This document shows, one piece after another, positions 44,572 through 55,587 of a DNA stretch of 64,000 bases. Position 1 is the stretch's first letter. Every line of letters starts with the position of its first letter. The stretch is from assembly GCA_021781455.1 (NCBI GenBank), contig JAJXWV010000015.1:60435-124434 (forward strand). The letters are read 5' to 3'. The notes under the pieces are model-generated. The model was not told the origin of the DNA, did not search any database, and saw nothing but the letters and a program-made list of their open reading frames with translations. Source of the stretch: Acidobacteriota bacterium. GTDB taxonomy: Bacteria > Acidobacteriota > Thermoanaerobaculia > Gp7-AA8. A program made the position numbers and the translations under genes.

Positions 44572-44652
44572 CTCAGTCCTGAGTCCTGAGTCCTGAGTCC
44601 TGAGTTGCTGTCCATCGTCCACTCAGGACTCAGGACTCAGGGCTCAGCACTT
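44572..44652. repeat. Inverted heptamer array, AGTCCTG family (rpmC-rpsQ junction)
   Basis: Left arm 44572-44605, right arm 44621-44652. It starts 2 nt after the rpmC stop. Confidence 0.93.
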
Positions 44653-44654
44653 CG

Positions 44655-44846
44655 TTAGGCGCGCGACCTCTCGTTGAGGAGCGTCTTGATCCGGGCGATC
44701 TCCCGCCGGACCTCACGGATCTTCATCGGGTTCTCCATGTGGCCGGTGGCGCTCTGGAAGCGCAGCTTGAAGAGCTGCTCGCGGAGCTCGTGCTCCCGGG
44801 TGTTCAGCTCATCGATCGACTTGTCGCGAAGCTCTGCGGTGTTCAT
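44655..44846 (-). CDS. rpmC: 50S ribosomal protein L29
   Basis: 63 aa, present in the ORF track only as the tail of a longer shadow ORF. ATG 44846 overlaps the rplP stop (ATGA). [20 protein letters not shown] and the helical [17 protein letters not shown] type end identify L29. Confidence 0.95.
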   Translation of the reverse strand: MNTAELRDKSIDELNTREHELREQLFKLRFQSATGHMENPMKIREVRREIARIKTLLNERSRA

Positions 44847-45268
44847 TCGCCCGTCTCCGTCTGTTCGCGTGTCACGAAGCGCGTCTTCAGGGGCAGCTTG
44901 TGGGCCGCCAGCCGGAAGGCTTCTTCCGCTACCTCGCGGGGGACGCCCTCCATCTCGTAGAGAATGCGCGCCGGCTTGATGACACACACCCATTCTTCCG
45001 GTGCGCCTTTGCCTTTGCCCATACGCGTTTCCAGCGGCTTCTTGGTCACCGGCTTGTCGGGGAAGACCCGGATCCACACCTTGCCGCCGCGCTTGACGTG
45101 GCGGGTCAGCGCGATTCGGCCAGCCTCGATCTGACGCGCCGTGATCCAGCCCGTCTCGAGCGCCTGCAGCCCGTAGTCTCCGAACGAGACCTTCTGGCCA
45201 CGCGTCGCCAGCCCGCGGCGTCGGCCGCGCTGCTGTTTTCTGAACTTCACTTTCTTCGGCATCATCAT
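44843..45268 (-). CDS. rplP: 50S ribosomal protein L16
   Basis: 141 aa. [20 protein letters not shown] at the start and [20 protein letters not shown] in the centre. GGAGAA lies upstream, and any of three in-frame ATGs (45268, 45265, 45262) may be used. Confidence 0.97.
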   Translation of the reverse strand: MMMPKKVKFRKQQRGRRRGLATRGQKVSFGDYGLQALETGWITARQIEAGRIALTRHVKRGGKVWIRVFPDKPVTKKPLETRMGKGKGAPEEWVCVIKPARILYEMEGVPREVAEEAFRLAAHKLPLKTRFVTREQTETGE

Positions 45269-45287
45269 GATGCGTGTTCTCCAACCA

Positions 45288-45374
45288 GCTCTTGGCTTTC
45301 AGCTCTTAGCTCTTGGGCCCACCACCCTTTGCTCTCGATCTTCCCAAGAGCCAAGAGCTGAAGAGCCAAGAGCT
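45288..45374. repeat. Inverted heptamer array, TTGGCTC family (rpsC-rplP junction)
   Basis: Left arm 45288-45317 (AGCTCTTGGC units), right arm 45343-45374 (CCAAGAG units). It starts 4 nt after the rpsC stop. Confidence 0.93.
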
Positions 45375-45378
45375 CGTC

Positions 45379-46029
45379 TTATTGCGGTCTCCGGCGCGAT
45401 TTGGCCTTCGCCATCTCGCCCTTGTACAGCCACACCTTCACGCCGATCGTTCCGTACGTGGTCGAGGCCGTGGCCACGCCGTAATCGATGTCGGCCTTGA
45501 GCGTGTGCAGCGGCAGCCGTCCGTCCTGATACCACTCGCTGCGCGCGATCTCGGCGCCGTTGAGACGGCCGCCCACGCGTACCTTGATCCCCTTCGCTCC
45601 GAAGCGGAACGCCGACTCCATGGCCTTCTTCATGGCCCGGCGGAAGGCGATGCGGCGCTCCAGCTGCGTGGCGATGTTCTCGGCCACCAGCTGAGCATCC
45701 AGCTCCGGACGCTGGATCTCCTGGATGTTGATGTAGACCTCTCCGTTGACCAGCTTCTGCAGCTCGTCGCGAAGTTTGTCGACCTCGGCGCCCTTGCGCC
45801 CGATGATGATGCCCGGCCGCGAGGTGTAGATGTTGATGCGCATCTTGTTCGCCGTGCGCTCGATGTCGATCTCGGAGACGCCGGCATGGCTCAGACGCGT
45901 CTTCAGGTCATCGCGAAGCTTCAGATCGCGATGCAGCGTCTCGGCGTAGCTCTTCCCCGCGAACCAGCGCGAGTGCCACGTCTTATTGAATCCAAGCCGG
46001 AATCCGTACGGGTTGACCTTCTGACCCAA
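45379..46029 (-). CDS. rpsC: 30S ribosomal protein S3
   Basis: 216 aa. [13 protein letters not shown], the KH-domain GxxG region [18 protein letters not shown], and [20 protein letters not shown]. It lies at the mRNA entry channel of the 30S subunit, 11 nt after rplV. Confidence 0.97.
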   Translation of the reverse strand: MGQKVNPYGFRLGFNKTWHSRWFAGKSYAETLHRDLKLRDDLKTRLSHAGVSEIDIERTANKMRINIYTSRPGIIIGRKGAEVDKLRDELQKLVNGEVYINIQEIQRPELDAQLVAENIATQLERRIAFRRAMKKAMESAFRFGAKGIKVRVGGRLNGAEIARSEWYQDGRLPLHTLKADIDYGVATASTTYGTIGVKVWLYKGEMAKAKSRRRPQ

Positions 46030-46040
46030 TGTAGCCTCCG

Positions 46041-46427
46041 TTATTTCTTCGCTCGAGCGCCCTTGACTGCGCTGCGCTCATTGACCGCTTTGACCTCGTC
46101 CGAAACGTGCACCGTGATGTGCGATTTCCGCTTCTGGATCTGGTACGCGCGCCCCATCGGTGCGGGCTGCACGCGCTTCTCACGCGGTCCTTCGTTGACA
46201 TAGATCTTCGACACGACGAGCTCGTCCACGTCGGCGCCAGCTTCCTTGTTCTCGGCGTTCGCCACCGCCGAGCGCAGGAGCTTCTCCAGATCCCTGGCGC
46301 ACGACCGCTTGGTGAAGCGGAGGATATGCAGCGCCTCGTCCACCTTCTTGCCGCGCACGAGGTCGGCCACCAGCCGGACCTTCTGCGGCGACGCCTTGAG
46401 GTACTTCAGTGTTGCGCTTGCTTCCAT
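46041..46427 (-). CDS. rplV: 50S ribosomal protein L22
   Basis: 128 aa. [20 protein letters not shown] and [17 protein letters not shown] are family hallmarks. It lines the exit tunnel. Confidence 0.96.
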   Translation of the reverse strand: MEASATLKYLKASPQKVRLVADLVRGKKVDEALHILRFTKRSCARDLEKLLRSAVANAENKEAGADVDELVVSKIYVNEGPREKRVQPAPMGRAYQIQKRKSHITVHVSDEVKAVNERSAVKGARAKK

Positions 46428-46442
46428 GACTGTTCTCCGCGA

Positions 46443-46790
46443 TTACTTGGTACCAGCAGCGGGTGCGGCGGGAGGGGCAGCGCCCGGCGCTCCGCCCGGC
46501 CTTCCGCTGGGCGTGGCGGCCTTCTCGACCTTCTTGCCGCTGTGGCCCTTGAACGTGCGCGTCAGAGCGAACTCGCCCAGCTTGTGGCCGACCATGTTCT
46601 CGGAGATGTACACGGGGATGAACTTGCGCCCGTTGTGCACGGCCACCGTATGGCCGACCATCTCCGGCACGATCGTGGAGCGACGCGACCAGGTCTTGAT
46701 GACCTTCTTGTCGCGCTCGCGGTTCATGGCCGCGACCTTCTTCTCGAGGTGCTCGTCGACGAATGGACCCTTCTTGAGTGAGCGAGCCAT
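46443..46790 (-). CDS. rpsS: 30S ribosomal protein S19 with Ala/Pro tail
   Basis: 115 aa from ATG 46790, which overlaps the rplB stop (TAATG). [19 protein letters not shown] and [19 protein letters not shown] are standard. The last 20 or so residues ([18 protein letters not shown]) are a low-complexity extension beyond the usual 92-95 aa. Confidence 0.95.
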   Translation of the reverse strand: MARSLKKGPFVDEHLEKKVAAMNRERDKKVIKTWSRRSTIVPEMVGHTVAVHNGRKFIPVYISENMVGHKLGEFALTRTFKGHSGKKVEKAATPSGRPGGAPGAAPPAAPAAGTK

Positions 46791-47614
46791 TACTTGGTTC
46801 TCCGCTTGACGATGAACTTGTTGGTGGTCTTGTTCCGCCGCGTCTTGTAGCCCTTGCTCGGCTGGCCCCACGGGCTGACCGGATGACGTCCGCCGGAAGT
46901 CTTGCCTTCACCGCCGCCCAGCGGATGATCGACGGGGTTCATGGAGACGCCACGGTTATGCGGCATCTTGCCCAGGTGTCGCGAGCGCCCGGCCTTGCCG
47001 ATGGAGACGTTCTCGTGCTCCAGATTCCCGACCTGGCCGATGGTGGCGTAGCAGCGCACGTGCACTTTGCGCATCTCGCCGGAGGGAAGGCGCAGCGTCG
47101 CCCAGTCGCCCTCGCGGGCCATCAGCTGCGCCGAGGCGCCGGCCGAGCGGGCCATCTGGCCGCCCTTGCCTTCCTTCAGCTCGATGTTGTGGATCGTCGT
47201 GCCGAGGGGGATCTTCGCCAACGGGAGCGAGTTGCCGACGAGGATGTCCACTTCCGGCCCGGAGGTGACGGTCGTGCCCACCTGCAGTCCGTCCGGCGCG
47301 AGGATGTAGCGCTTCTCGCCGTCCGCGTAGTGCAGCAGCGCAATGCGCGCCGTGCGGTTCGGGTCGTACTCAATGGCCGCGACTTTCGCCGGAATTCCGT
47401 GCTTCTCGCGACGAAAGTCGATCTGACGGTACTTCTGTTTGTGCCCGCCGCCGATGAAGCGCGACGTGACGCGGCCCTTGCTGTTGCGGCCGCCCGTCTT
47501 CATTTTGCCTTTCGTCAGGGCCTTTTCCGGCTTGCTGCGCGTCACGTCGTCGAACGACGAGTGCGTCTGAAACCGGATGCCGGATGACGTCGGCTTGTAT
47601 GTCTTGACAGGCAT
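46790..47614 (-). CDS. rplB: 50S ribosomal protein L2
   Basis: 274 aa. [20 protein letters not shown] and the peptidyl-transferase-proximal [20 protein letters not shown], including the conserved His, are present. Confidence 0.97.
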   Translation of the reverse strand: MPVKTYKPTSSGIRFQTHSSFDDVTRSKPEKALTKGKMKTGGRNSKGRVTSRFIGGGHKQKYRQIDFRREKHGIPAKVAAIEYDPNRTARIALLHYADGEKRYILAPDGLQVGTTVTSGPEVDILVGNSLPLAKIPLGTTIHNIELKEGKGGQMARSAGASAQLMAREGDWATLRLPSGEMRKVHVRCYATIGQVGNLEHENVSIGKAGRSRHLGKMPHNRGVSMNPVDHPLGGGEGKTSGGRHPVSPWGQPSKGYKTRRNKTTNKFIVKRRTK

Positions 47615-47650
47615 ATTTTCCTCTGTTTGTCGCCTGCTCAGTGCTCCGTT

Positions 47651-47728
47651 GGTCCTGAGTCCTGAGTCCTGAGTCCTGAGATCAGAGCCCCTCGTCCACT
47701 CAGGACTCAGGACTCAGCACTCAGGACT
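47651..47728. repeat. Inverted heptamer array, AGTCCTG family (rplW-rplB junction)
   Basis: Left arm 47651-47680, right arm 47698-47728. It starts 5 nt after the rplW stop. Confidence 0.93.
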
Positions 47729-47733
47729 TCGCT

Positions 47734-48024
47734 TTACGCGCCCTCAATGAAGTCCGGTGCTTTCTCTCCGGCCTTCAACCGCACATACGCCTTGCGCCAG
47801 TCGCGGCGCTTGCCGGCGAACCGCCCCATGCGCTTGACCTTGCCGCGGACGTTGAAAAGCCGCACTTCGGCCACCTTGACCTTGAACAGCTCTTCCACCG
47901 CCTGCTTGACCTGGATCTTGTTTGCCTTCGGGTCCACCTCGAACGCCATCACGTTCGCGGTTTCCCGGATCAGCGTGCTCTTCTCGGTGACGAGCGGCCG
48001 ACGGATGATCTGGTTCGCGTTCAT
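47734..48024 (-). CDS. rplW: 50S ribosomal protein L23
   Basis: 96 aa. IIRRPLVTEKSTLIRETANV and VRGKVKRMGRFAGKRRDWRKAYV identify L23, the docking site for trigger factor and SRP. It overlaps rplD by 4 nt. Confidence 0.96.
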   Translation of the reverse strand: MNANQIIRRPLVTEKSTLIRETANVMAFEVDPKANKIQVKQAVEELFKVKVAEVRLFNVRGKVKRMGRFAGKRRDWRKAYVRLKAGEKAPDFIEGA

Positions 48025-48647
48025 TTTTCGAGTGTCTCCGTCAGCTTCTGCAGCGCCGACTGGCTCAGCACGATGTACCGGCTGTTGACCACGTCATAAA
48101 CATTGACGTTCAGCGGGTCGACGAACTGCAGCTTCGGGTTGTTCCGCGAGGCGATCACGGCATTCGTGTTCTCGAACGAGTCGACCAGCAGAGCCTTGCC
48201 GTCCACACCGATGCCCGCCACCTTCAGCGCCAGGGCCTTGGTCTTGGGCTCCTCCACCGTCATCTCGTTGATGAGGAAGAAGTGACCTTCCTTGACGCGC
48301 TGCGAGAGGGCGCTCTTGAGAGCGGCCTTCTTTTCCTTCGCGTTCATCTTGTACGAGTAATCGCGTGGCACGGGACCAAACACCGTCCCACCGTGACGAT
48401 GGATCGGCGGACGATTGCCGCCCTGACGGGCCCGACCGGTCCCCTTCTGCTTGAAGGGCTTCTTGCCCGAGCCCGACACTTCCGAGCGGTTCTTGACCTT
48501 GGCCGTTCCCTGGCGGAGCTCCGCGCGGTAGTTGCGCACGGCCTCGTGAATGAGGTGCTCCTTGTACGGATAGGCGAAGATCTCGTCGGAGAGCTCGACC
48601 GAGCCGACCTTCTTGTTGTTCCAGTCCTTGATGTCGATCTTCGGCAT
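48021..48647 (-). CDS. rplD: 50S ribosomal protein L4
   Basis: 208 aa. GTAKVKNRSEVSGSGKKPFKQKG and RARQGGNRPPIHRHGGTVFGP form the conserved tunnel loop. It often autoregulates S10 operons in gammaproteobacteria, but no such leader structure was looked for here. It lies 2 nt after rplC. Confidence 0.97.
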   Translation of the reverse strand: MPKIDIKDWNNKKVGSVELSDEIFAYPYKEHLIHEAVRNYRAELRQGTAKVKNRSEVSGSGKKPFKQKGTGRARQGGNRPPIHRHGGTVFGPVPRDYSYKMNAKEKKAALKSALSQRVKEGHFFLINEMTVEEPKTKALALKVAGIGVDGKALLVDSFENTNAVIASRNNPKLQFVDPLNVNVYDVVNSRYIVLSQSALQKLTETLEK

Positions 48648-48649
48648 GG

Positions 48650-49288
48650 TTAACCCCGCTTCCCGTTCTTGGCGAAGCGCACCAGCACCAGGCCGTTACG
48701 CCCGCCCGGAACCGCGCCGCGGATGTAGAGCAGGTTGTTCTCGGCGTCGACTTTCGCCACCCGCAGGTTCTTGACCGTGACCTGGTCGTTCCCCATGCGG
48801 CCGCCCATGCGCATGCCTTTCATGACACGCGACGGAAACGCCGAAGCGCCGATCGAGCCGGGAGCGCGATGGAACATCGAGCCGTGCGACTCGCGGCCTC
48901 CGCGGAAGTGATGCCGCTTGACCACGCCCTGGAAGCCCTTGCCCTTGGAGCGGCCGACCACGTCGATCGAGTCGCCGGGCTTGAACATGTCCACCTGCAC
49001 CCGATCGCCGACGTTGGCCTCGCCCGAATAGGCGAACTCGGCCAGCGTGCGCACCGGTTGCAGCCCCGCCTTTTCGAAGTGGCCGCGGATGGCGCTGGTG
49101 ACGCGCCGGCTGGAAACCTTTTCGACCAGCCCGACCTGAACGGCGTCATAGCCGTCCTTCTCGGTGGTCTTCTTCTGCACGACCAGGCAGGGACCAGCCT
49201 GAATGACCGTCACCGGGATGAGTGCACCATCCTCGGCGAACACCTGGGTCATTCCGACCTTCTTGCCAATGATTCCTTCGATTGCCAT
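48650..49288 (-). CDS. rplC: 50S ribosomal protein L3
   Basis: 212 aa. [23 protein letters not shown] at the start and the long loop [22 protein letters not shown] are typical of L3. Confidence 0.97.
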   Translation of the reverse strand: MAIEGIIGKKVGMTQVFAEDGALIPVTVIQAGPCLVVQKKTTEKDGYDAVQVGLVEKVSSRRVTSAIRGHFEKAGLQPVRTLAEFAYSGEANVGDRVQVDMFKPGDSIDVVGRSKGKGFQGVVKRHHFRGGRESHGSMFHRAPGSIGASAFPSRVMKGMRMGGRMGNDQVTVKNLRVAKVDAENNLLYIRGAVPGGRNGLVLVRFAKNGKRG

Positions 49289-49325
49289 GTCTATCCACCT
49301 TGGAACCGCGAGGTTCTTGTGGCTG

Positions 49326-49411
49326 TGAGCTCTTGGCTCTCAGCTCTTAGCTCTTGGGCCCGCCCCTGCCGCTCGGTTGCCCAAGAGCCAGGAGCTGAGA
49401 GCCAGGAGCCT
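49326..49411. repeat. Inverted heptamer array, TTGGCTC family (rpsJ-rplC junction)
   Basis: Left arm 49326-49358, right arm 49380-49411. It starts 7 nt after the rpsJ stop. Confidence 0.92.
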
Positions 49412-49418
49412 CGGCTTT

Positions 49419-49736
49419 TTACTTACCGAACGCCTTGATCTCCACGTCCACACCGGCCGGCAGCTCGAGCTTCATGAGCGCGTCGACCGTCTGCGTGGTC
49501 GGCTCGAGAATGTCGAGCAGCCGCTTGTGCGTCCGCATCTCGAACTGCTCCCGCGATTTCTTGTCCACGTGCGGGCTGCGCAGGACCGTGTAACGCGATA
49601 CCTGCGTCGGCAGAGGGATCGGTCCCGCCACCTTCGCTCCCGTGCGCTTGGCCGTGTCGACGATTTCCGAGGTCGACTGGTCGAGCACGCGGTAGTCGTA
49701 CGCTTTCAGACGGATGCGGATCTTTTCATTCATCAT
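49419..49736 (-). CDS. rpsJ: 30S ribosomal protein S10
   Basis: 105 aa (104 if the second ATG is used). [22 protein letters not shown] and [20 protein letters not shown] are diagnostic. It also serves as transcription antitermination factor NusE. Confidence 0.97.
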   Translation of the reverse strand: MMNEKIRIRLKAYDYRVLDQSTSEIVDTAKRTGAKVAGPIPLPTQVSRYTVLRSPHVDKKSREQFEMRTHKRLLDILEPTTQTVDALMKLELPAGVDVEIKAFGK

Positions 49737-49761
49737 GGTTCTGTACCCTTAAAGAACAGTC

Positions 49762-49785
49762 GAGGACAGGCCCCGGCCTGTCCTC
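49762..49785. repeat. Hairpin between tuf and rpsJ
   Basis: GAGGACAGGC CCCG GCCTGTCCTC, a 10-bp perfect stem, lies 9 nt after the tuf stop. On the minus strand it is followed by GACTGTTCTTTAA, only a weak T-tract, so it might act as a partial terminator between str and S10 units. Confidence 0.85.
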
Positions 49786-49794
49786 CATCGACGG

Positions 49795-50985
<1,191 letters not shown>

Positions 50986-51006
50986 TGTGGATCTACCTCC
51001 GTCCTT

Positions 51007-51070
51007 TAGCTCTTGGCCATTGGGAACTGCGGGTGGGCCCCAGGAGCCAACACCCAACAGCCAACAGCCT
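51007..51070. repeat. Inverted heptamer array, TTGGCTC family (fusA-tuf junction)
   Basis: Left arm about 51007-51024 is short and right arm 51039-51070 (CCAACAC, CCAACAG units) is longer. It starts 5 nt after the fusA stop. Confidence 0.88.
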
Positions 51071-51075
51071 CGTAT

Positions 51076-53151
51076 TTATCCAGCAACCTTCGCGATGATT
51101 TCCTCGGCCACGGTTTTCGGGGCCGGCTCATAGGAAGCGAACTGCATCGTGTAACTGGCCCGTCCCTGCGACATGGAGCGCAACTGCGTCGCGTACCCGA
51201 ACATCTCCGAAAGGGGAACATGGGCGCGGATGACTTTCGCCCCGCCGCGCTCGTCCATCTCCTGGATCTTGCCGCGGCGGCGGGAGAGATCGCCCATCAC
51301 GTCGCCGGCGTAGTCTTCCGGCGTCACCGCTTCCACGTCCATGATCGGCTCGAGCAGAATCGGGCCGGCCTTCTTGGCACCTTCCTGGTAGGCCATCGAG
51401 CCGGCGATCTTGAACGCCATCTCGCTCGAATCGACGTCGTGGTAGGAGCCGTCATAGAGGATCGCGCGCACGCCCGTCATCGGATAGCCGGCGATGATGC
51501 CGCGCTCCATCGCTTCCTTGATGCCCTGCTCGGTCGGCTTGATGAACTCCTTCGGAACCGAACCGCCGACGATCTCGTTGACGAACTCGAACCCGCCCTC
51601 CGGCATCGGCTCGAAGCGCATCTTCACGTGGCCGTACTGGCCCTTTCCACCCGACTGGCGGATGAAACGACCCTCGGCCTGCGATTTCCGGGTGATGGCC
51701 TCGCGATAGGCGACCTGCGGCTTGCCCACGTTCGCCGCCACGTTGAACTCGCGCACCATGCGATCGACGATGATCTCCAGGTGCAGCTCGCCCATGCCGC
51801 GGATGATGGTCTGGTTGGTCTCGGGGTCCGTGTGAACCTTGAAGGTCGGATCTTCCTGCATGAGCTTCGCCAGCGCGACGCCCATCTTTTCCTGGTCGAC
51901 CTTCGTCTTCGGCTCGATGGCCACGGCGATGACCGGCTCCGGGAAGGTCATCGTCTCGAGGACGATGGGGTTGTCTCTCTCGCAGATCGTGTCACCCGTG
52001 GTCACGTTGCGCAGACCGACGGCCGCACCGATGTCGCCCGCCCACACTTCCTTGATCTCTTCGCGCTTGTTGGCGTGCATCTTCAGGAGACGGCCGATGC
52101 GCTCGGAGTTGCCCTTCGTCGAGTTCAGCACTGACGTGCCCGAATCGACGTGGCCGGAGTAGACCCGGAAGAAGGCCAGCTGACCGACGAACGGATCGGT
52201 CATGATCTTGAACACGAGTGCTGCGAACGGAGCCTTGTCGTCGGCGGCGCGCTCGATGAAGGTCTCATCGTCCGGATTGACGCCCTTGACCGGCGGGATG
52301 TCCAGCGGCGACGGAAGGTAATCGATGACGGCGTCGAGCAGCGGCTGCACGCCCTTGTTCTTGAACGCCGAGCCGCACAGGACCGGCGTGATCTTCTGGG
52401 CGATGGTCGCTTCACGAAGGGCGTTCTTGAGCTCGTCGATGCCCAGCGTCTCGCCCGCCAGGTACTTCTCCAGCAGCTCGTCGTGCTGCTCGGCGATGGA
52501 CTCGACCATCTTCTCGCGGTAGTGGTTGGCTTCGGCGCGGAGCTCTTCCGGGATCTCCGTCACCTCGTACTTCGCACCGAGGGAGTCGTCCTGGAAGACG
52601 AGAGCTTTCATCAGCACGAGGTCGATGACGCCCTTGAACTTGTCCTCGGCGCCGATCGGGAGCTGCAGGGGCACGGCGTTCTTGCCGAGCTTCTGTCGAA
52701 TCTGGTTGACCACGCTCAGGAAGTTCGCACCGACGCGGTCCATCTTGTTGACGAAGGCGAGGCGCGGAACGCCGTACTTGTCGGCCTGGCGCCAGACCGT
52801 CTCGGACTGCGGCTCGACGCCACCGACCGCGCAGAAGACGCCCACGGCGCCGTCGAGCACGCGCAGCGAACGCTCCACCTCGACCGTGAAGTCGACGTGA
52901 CCCGGAGTGTCGATGATGTTGACGCGGCAGTCGCCCCAGAACGCAGTGGTGGCCGCAGAAGTGATGGTGATTCCACGCTCCTGCTCCTGGACCATCCAGT
53001 CCATCGTGGCGGTGCCTTCATGCACTTCGCCGATCTTGTGCGTGATCCCGGTGTAATAGAGGATGCGCTCCGTCGTCGTGGTCTTACCCGCGTCGATGTG
53101 AGCCATGATCCCGATGTTCCGGGTCTTTTCCAGAGGTACCTGACGTGCCAT
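51076..53151 (-). CDS. fusA: Elongation factor G
   Basis: 691 aa from ATG 53151. The ORF track starts 79 codons upstream in non-coding sequence. G motifs are [30 protein letters not shown] and VNKMDRVGA. Domain IV region is [17 protein letters not shown]. It catalyses ribosomal translocation. Confidence 0.98.
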   Translation of the reverse strand: MARQVPLEKTRNIGIMAHIDAGKTTTTERILYYTGITHKIGEVHEGTATMDWMVQEQERGITITSAATTAFWGDCRVNIIDTPGHVDFTVEVERSLRVLDGAVGVFCAVGGVEPQSETVWRQADKYGVPRLAFVNKMDRVGANFLSVVNQIRQKLGKNAVPLQLPIGAEDKFKGVIDLVLMKALVFQDDSLGAKYEVTEIPEELRAEANHYREKMVESIAEQHDELLEKYLAGETLGIDELKNALREATIAQKITPVLCGSAFKNKGVQPLLDAVIDYLPSPLDIPPVKGVNPDDETFIERAADDKAPFAALVFKIMTDPFVGQLAFFRVYSGHVDSGTSVLNSTKGNSERIGRLLKMHANKREEIKEVWAGDIGAAVGLRNVTTGDTICERDNPIVLETMTFPEPVIAVAIEPKTKVDQEKMGVALAKLMQEDPTFKVHTDPETNQTIIRGMGELHLEIIVDRMVREFNVAANVGKPQVAYREAITRKSQAEGRFIRQSGGKGQYGHVKMRFEPMPEGGFEFVNEIVGGSVPKEFIKPTEQGIKEAMERGIIAGYPMTGVRAILYDGSYHDVDSSEMAFKIAGSMAYQEGAKKAGPILLEPIMDVEAVTPEDYAGDVMGDLSRRRGKIQEMDERGGAKVIRAHVPLSEMFGYATQLRSMSQGRASYTMQFASYEPAPKTVAEEIIAKVAG

Positions 53152-53442
53152 GTGTTCGTTCTCGTCCGCCGCAACAACAAAGAGTGCCCGCGACAGAGCT
53201 CTGCCGCCGGCTTGCTCCGCGCCCCATGACGGCAGCGCGACTGAATTTTTGTCGTTTCCCGTTGCTCGGTCCGGAACCGCAGAACCAGAGGTTTCTGTGT
53301 TATCCGGTCGAGACGGAGCTAAGGAAACTTCGAAATTGAGAATGCAGCATCGACAATCGAAAGACAGCGTTCGATCTTCGATGCTCACTGCCGAACTACG
53401 TTACCGCCGAGAATCGAAAGGCGATTCTCCATCCATGTCGCG
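53152..53442. other. 291-nt rpsG-fusA intergenic region
   Basis: The longest untranslated gap inside the cluster. Apart from the inverted repeats near the rpsG stop (53347-53429) it holds no gene. No clear -35/-10 pair was found, so an internal promoter for fusA-tuf is neither supported nor excluded. Confidence 0.5.
53347..53429. repeat. Two inverted repeats at the rpsG-fusA junction
   Basis: GCATCGACAATCGAA (53347-53361) pairs with TTCGATCTTCGATGC (53370-53384) with two mismatches. GAGAATCG (53409-53416) pairs with CGATTCTC (53422-53429). It starts 13 nt after the rpsG stop. The words TCGACAA/TCGATCT look like degenerate heptamers. Confidence 0.75.
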
Positions 53443-53913
53443 TTACCAGCGATAGTGGGCGAAGGCCTTGTTCGCCTCGGCCATCTTGTGTGTGTCCTCG
53501 CGCTTCTTGATGGCGTTGCCACGATTGTTCGCAGCGTCGAGGATCTCACCAGCCAGTTTGTCCTGCATCGTCTTCTCGCCACGCGATGCCGCATACGAGA
53601 TCAGCCAGCGAATGGCCAGCGCCGTCCGGCGTGTCGGTCGCACTTCCACCGGCACCTGGTAGTTCGATCCGCCCACGCGGCGGCTCTTGACCTCGAGCGC
53701 CGGCTTGACGTTGTCGACCGCCTTCTTGAAGAGCTTCAGAGGATCGTCTTTGGCCCGGTCCTCGACCTTCTTCAGGGCACCGTAAAACACCCGCTCGGCA
53801 ACAGCTTTCTTGCCGTCGTCCATCAGCGAGTTGATGAACTTGGTCACCAGCTGACTGTTGTACACGGGATCCGGAAGGATCTCTCGTTTCGGAACTTCGC
53901 GTCGTCTCGGCAT
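53443..53913 (-). CDS. rpsG: 30S ribosomal protein S7
   Basis: 156 aa from ATG 53913. [20 protein letters not shown] and [20 protein letters not shown] are diagnostic. The TTGGCTC array ends 2 nt from the start codon, so any ribosome-binding site must come from array units (CCAAGAGCCAACG before ATG). It is the primary binder of the 30S head. Confidence 0.97.
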   Translation of the reverse strand: MPRRREVPKREILPDPVYNSQLVTKFINSLMDDGKKAVAERVFYGALKKVEDRAKDDPLKLFKKAVDNVKPALEVKSRRVGGSNYQVPVEVRPTRRTALAIRWLISYAASRGEKTMQDKLAGEILDAANNRGNAIKKREDTHKMAEANKAFAHYRW

Positions 53914-53915
53914 CG

Positions 53916-53984
53916 TTGGCTCTTGGCTGTTGGCTCCTGGACCCGCTCCGGCTCCCAGGAGCCGAGAGCAAAGAGCCAAGAGCC
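53916..53984. repeat. Inverted heptamer array, TTGGCTC family (rpsL-rpsG junction)
   Basis: Left arm 53916-53940, right arm 53951-53984. It spans from 8 nt after the rpsL stop to 2 nt before the rpsG start. Confidence 0.92.
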
Positions 53985-53992
53985 CTCGTTCG

Positions 53993-54370
53993 TTATGCTT
54001 TCTTCGGTCTCTTCGCTCCGTACTTCGAGCGGCTCTGGTTGCGCTTCGCCACGCCGACGGCATCCAGCGTTCCCCGGATGACGTGGTAGCGAACACCGGG
54101 GAGGTCCTTCACACGACCTCCGCGAATCAGCACGATCGAGTGCTCCTGAAGGTTGTGCCCCACGCCCGGGATGTACGTCGTGACTTCAACACCATTCGTC
54201 AGGCGGACGCGCGCGACCTTGCGGAGCGCCGAATTCGGCTTCTTCGGCGTAGAGGTGTAAACGCGCGTGCAGACGCCGCGCTTCTGCGGGCTCGACTGCA
54301 GCGCCGGCGACTTCGTCTTGTAGCGAACTTTGTCGCGGCCTGCACTGACGAGTTGGCTGATCGTTGGCAT
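53993..54370 (-). CDS. rpsL: 30S ribosomal protein S12
   Basis: 125 aa. [24 protein letters not shown] and [20 protein letters not shown], with the conserved decoding loop lysines. [20 protein letters not shown] is intact. It is the first gene of the 35-gene cluster. AGGAA precedes the ATG. Confidence 0.98.
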   Translation of the reverse strand: MPTISQLVSAGRDKVRYKTKSPALQSSPQKRGVCTRVYTSTPKKPNSALRKVARVRLTNGVEVTTYIPGVGHNLQEHSIVLIRGGRVKDLPGVRYHVIRGTLDAVGVAKRNQSRSKYGAKRPKKA

Positions 54371-54436
54371 TTCCTGATGGTTCCTTCTGAAGACACGTAC
54401 AGCGAAAAATTGGACTCCCGTGAGGGAAACCCGCGC

Positions 54437-54466
54437 ACTTTACGCTCGGGTTTTGGACTTTGTCAA
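54437..54466 (-). promoter_or_regulatory. Strong sigma-70-like promoter of the str-S10-spc-alpha cluster
   Basis: Minus-strand TTGACA (54461-54466) and TAAAGT (54437-54442) are separated by 18 nt, about 67 nt upstream of the rpsL ATG. A perfect -35 consensus is unusual in this window and fits the high expression of the genes behind it. The remaining 54467-54582 shows no gene. Confidence 0.85.
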
Positions 54467-54582
54467 GCCCGGAACCAGCCCAACGCGACCCCCGGAACCG
54501 TTATTCCGAAGTCCTGCACAGGCTTGATGTTCTGGCGTTTGAAGCGCCGCCGGGAAAAGCCGGTGTGACGCCCTGATAACGC

Positions 54583-55587
54583 TCAAAGGTCGACCTTCGT
54601 TCCCACGCCGAGGCGGCTGGCCTTGGCGTAGAGAAACGCTACCGAAGCAAGATCTTCCGCCGCCAACCCAAGAGACTTGAATAGGGTGATCTCGTCACGA
54701 CTCCGCCGTCCGGGAGCCTTCCCGAGCAGAACCTCCCCGATCTCGGCCCGGATGTGCCCCTCCGCGATCGCTCCTTCGCGCAGTGCGAAAAGGTAATCGC
54801 CCGATTCGTTGACCGTCGATTCGCGCCGGTCCACGAACAGCGAAGCGGCCCCAACCGTCGCGCCATCGAGCTCGCGCGCCGCGGCGATGCTCGATCCCAC
54901 CGCGTTGATGTGCGTCCCCGCCGCCACCCAGCCCGCGCGAAGCACCGGGTCTCGCGAGCTCGTCGCCGTCACGATGATGTCTGCGTCCCTGACGGCCTCC
55001 TCCACCGTGCCCGTAACGCGCACCGTCACAATCGGCGGCACGCCCCGTTCTCCGGCGGCCGAAGCGGCGGCCAGTCCCTCGGCACTCTTGCGCGTCCGGC
55101 TGCAGATTCGAATCTCCCGGATGGAGCGAACCAGTGGAATCGACCGCATATGTGCATGAGCCTGCACACCCGCGCCGATGATCGCCAGCGTCGTCGAATC
55201 CTCACGCGCCAGCAGTCGCGTGGCCAGCGCCGAAACCGCCGCCGTGCGAATCGCCGTGATCGCCGACGCGCTCGCGATCGCAAGCAGTTCCCCGGTGTCA
55301 CCGCTGTGCAGCAGGACCGTGCCGAGATGAGTGTCCAGGCCACGCGCGGGATTCCCTGGGAAGACGCACACTTCCTTGAGGCCGTAGACGGGAGACTGGC
55401 CGCCGCGATATCCCGGCATCATGCCGAGGAGGCCCTCGGCGCCCGGCGCGCGGGCGATCTGACGAAGCGGCTGATAAACCTCCCCCCGCTCGAGTGCAGC
55501 AATCACGTCTTCCATCACGTCAATGCACTCGCGCATGGTCAGCAGTTCGTGAACTTCCGATTCCGTGATGACGATCGTCCCGCTCAT
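54583..55587 (-). CDS. Ornithine cyclodeaminase / mu-crystallin family protein
   Basis: 334 aa. The Rossmann segment TLAIIGAGVQAHAHMRSIPL (about residue 132) and the family region ASAITAIRTAAVSALATRLLA are present. Family members are NAD(P)-dependent ornithine cyclodeaminases, alanine dehydrogenases or ketimine reductases, and the true substrate cannot be decided here. GGAG lies 6 nt before the ATG, which overlaps the stop of the preceding membrane-protein gene (ATGA). It is the last gene of the operon before the ribosomal cluster. Confidence 0.87.
   Translation of the reverse strand: MSGTIVITESEVHELLTMRECIDVMEDVIAALERGEVYQPLRQIARAPGAEGLLGMMPGYRGGQSPVYGLKEVCVFPGNPARGLDTHLGTVLLHSGDTGELLAIASASAITAIRTAAVSALATRLLAREDSTTLAIIGAGVQAHAHMRSIPLVRSIREIRICSRTRKSAEGLAAASAAGERGVPPIVTVRVTGTVEEAVRDADIIVTATSSRDPVLRAGWVAAGTHINAVGSSIAAARELDGATVGAASLFVDRRESTVNESGDYLFALREGAIAEGHIRAEIGEVLLGKAPGRRSRDEITLFKSLGLAAEDLASVAFLYAKASRLGVGTKVDL

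Noticed and set aside
35111-44652. Tandem short repeats as CRISPR arrays
   Set aside because: Units are 7 bp without unique spacers between them, arms are inverted copies, and no cas genes are nearby.
54371-54582. tRNA gene near the str operon
   Set aside because: The sequence shows a promoter and leader only. No tRNA arm pattern (TTC motif with a paired acceptor end) was found here or in other gaps.
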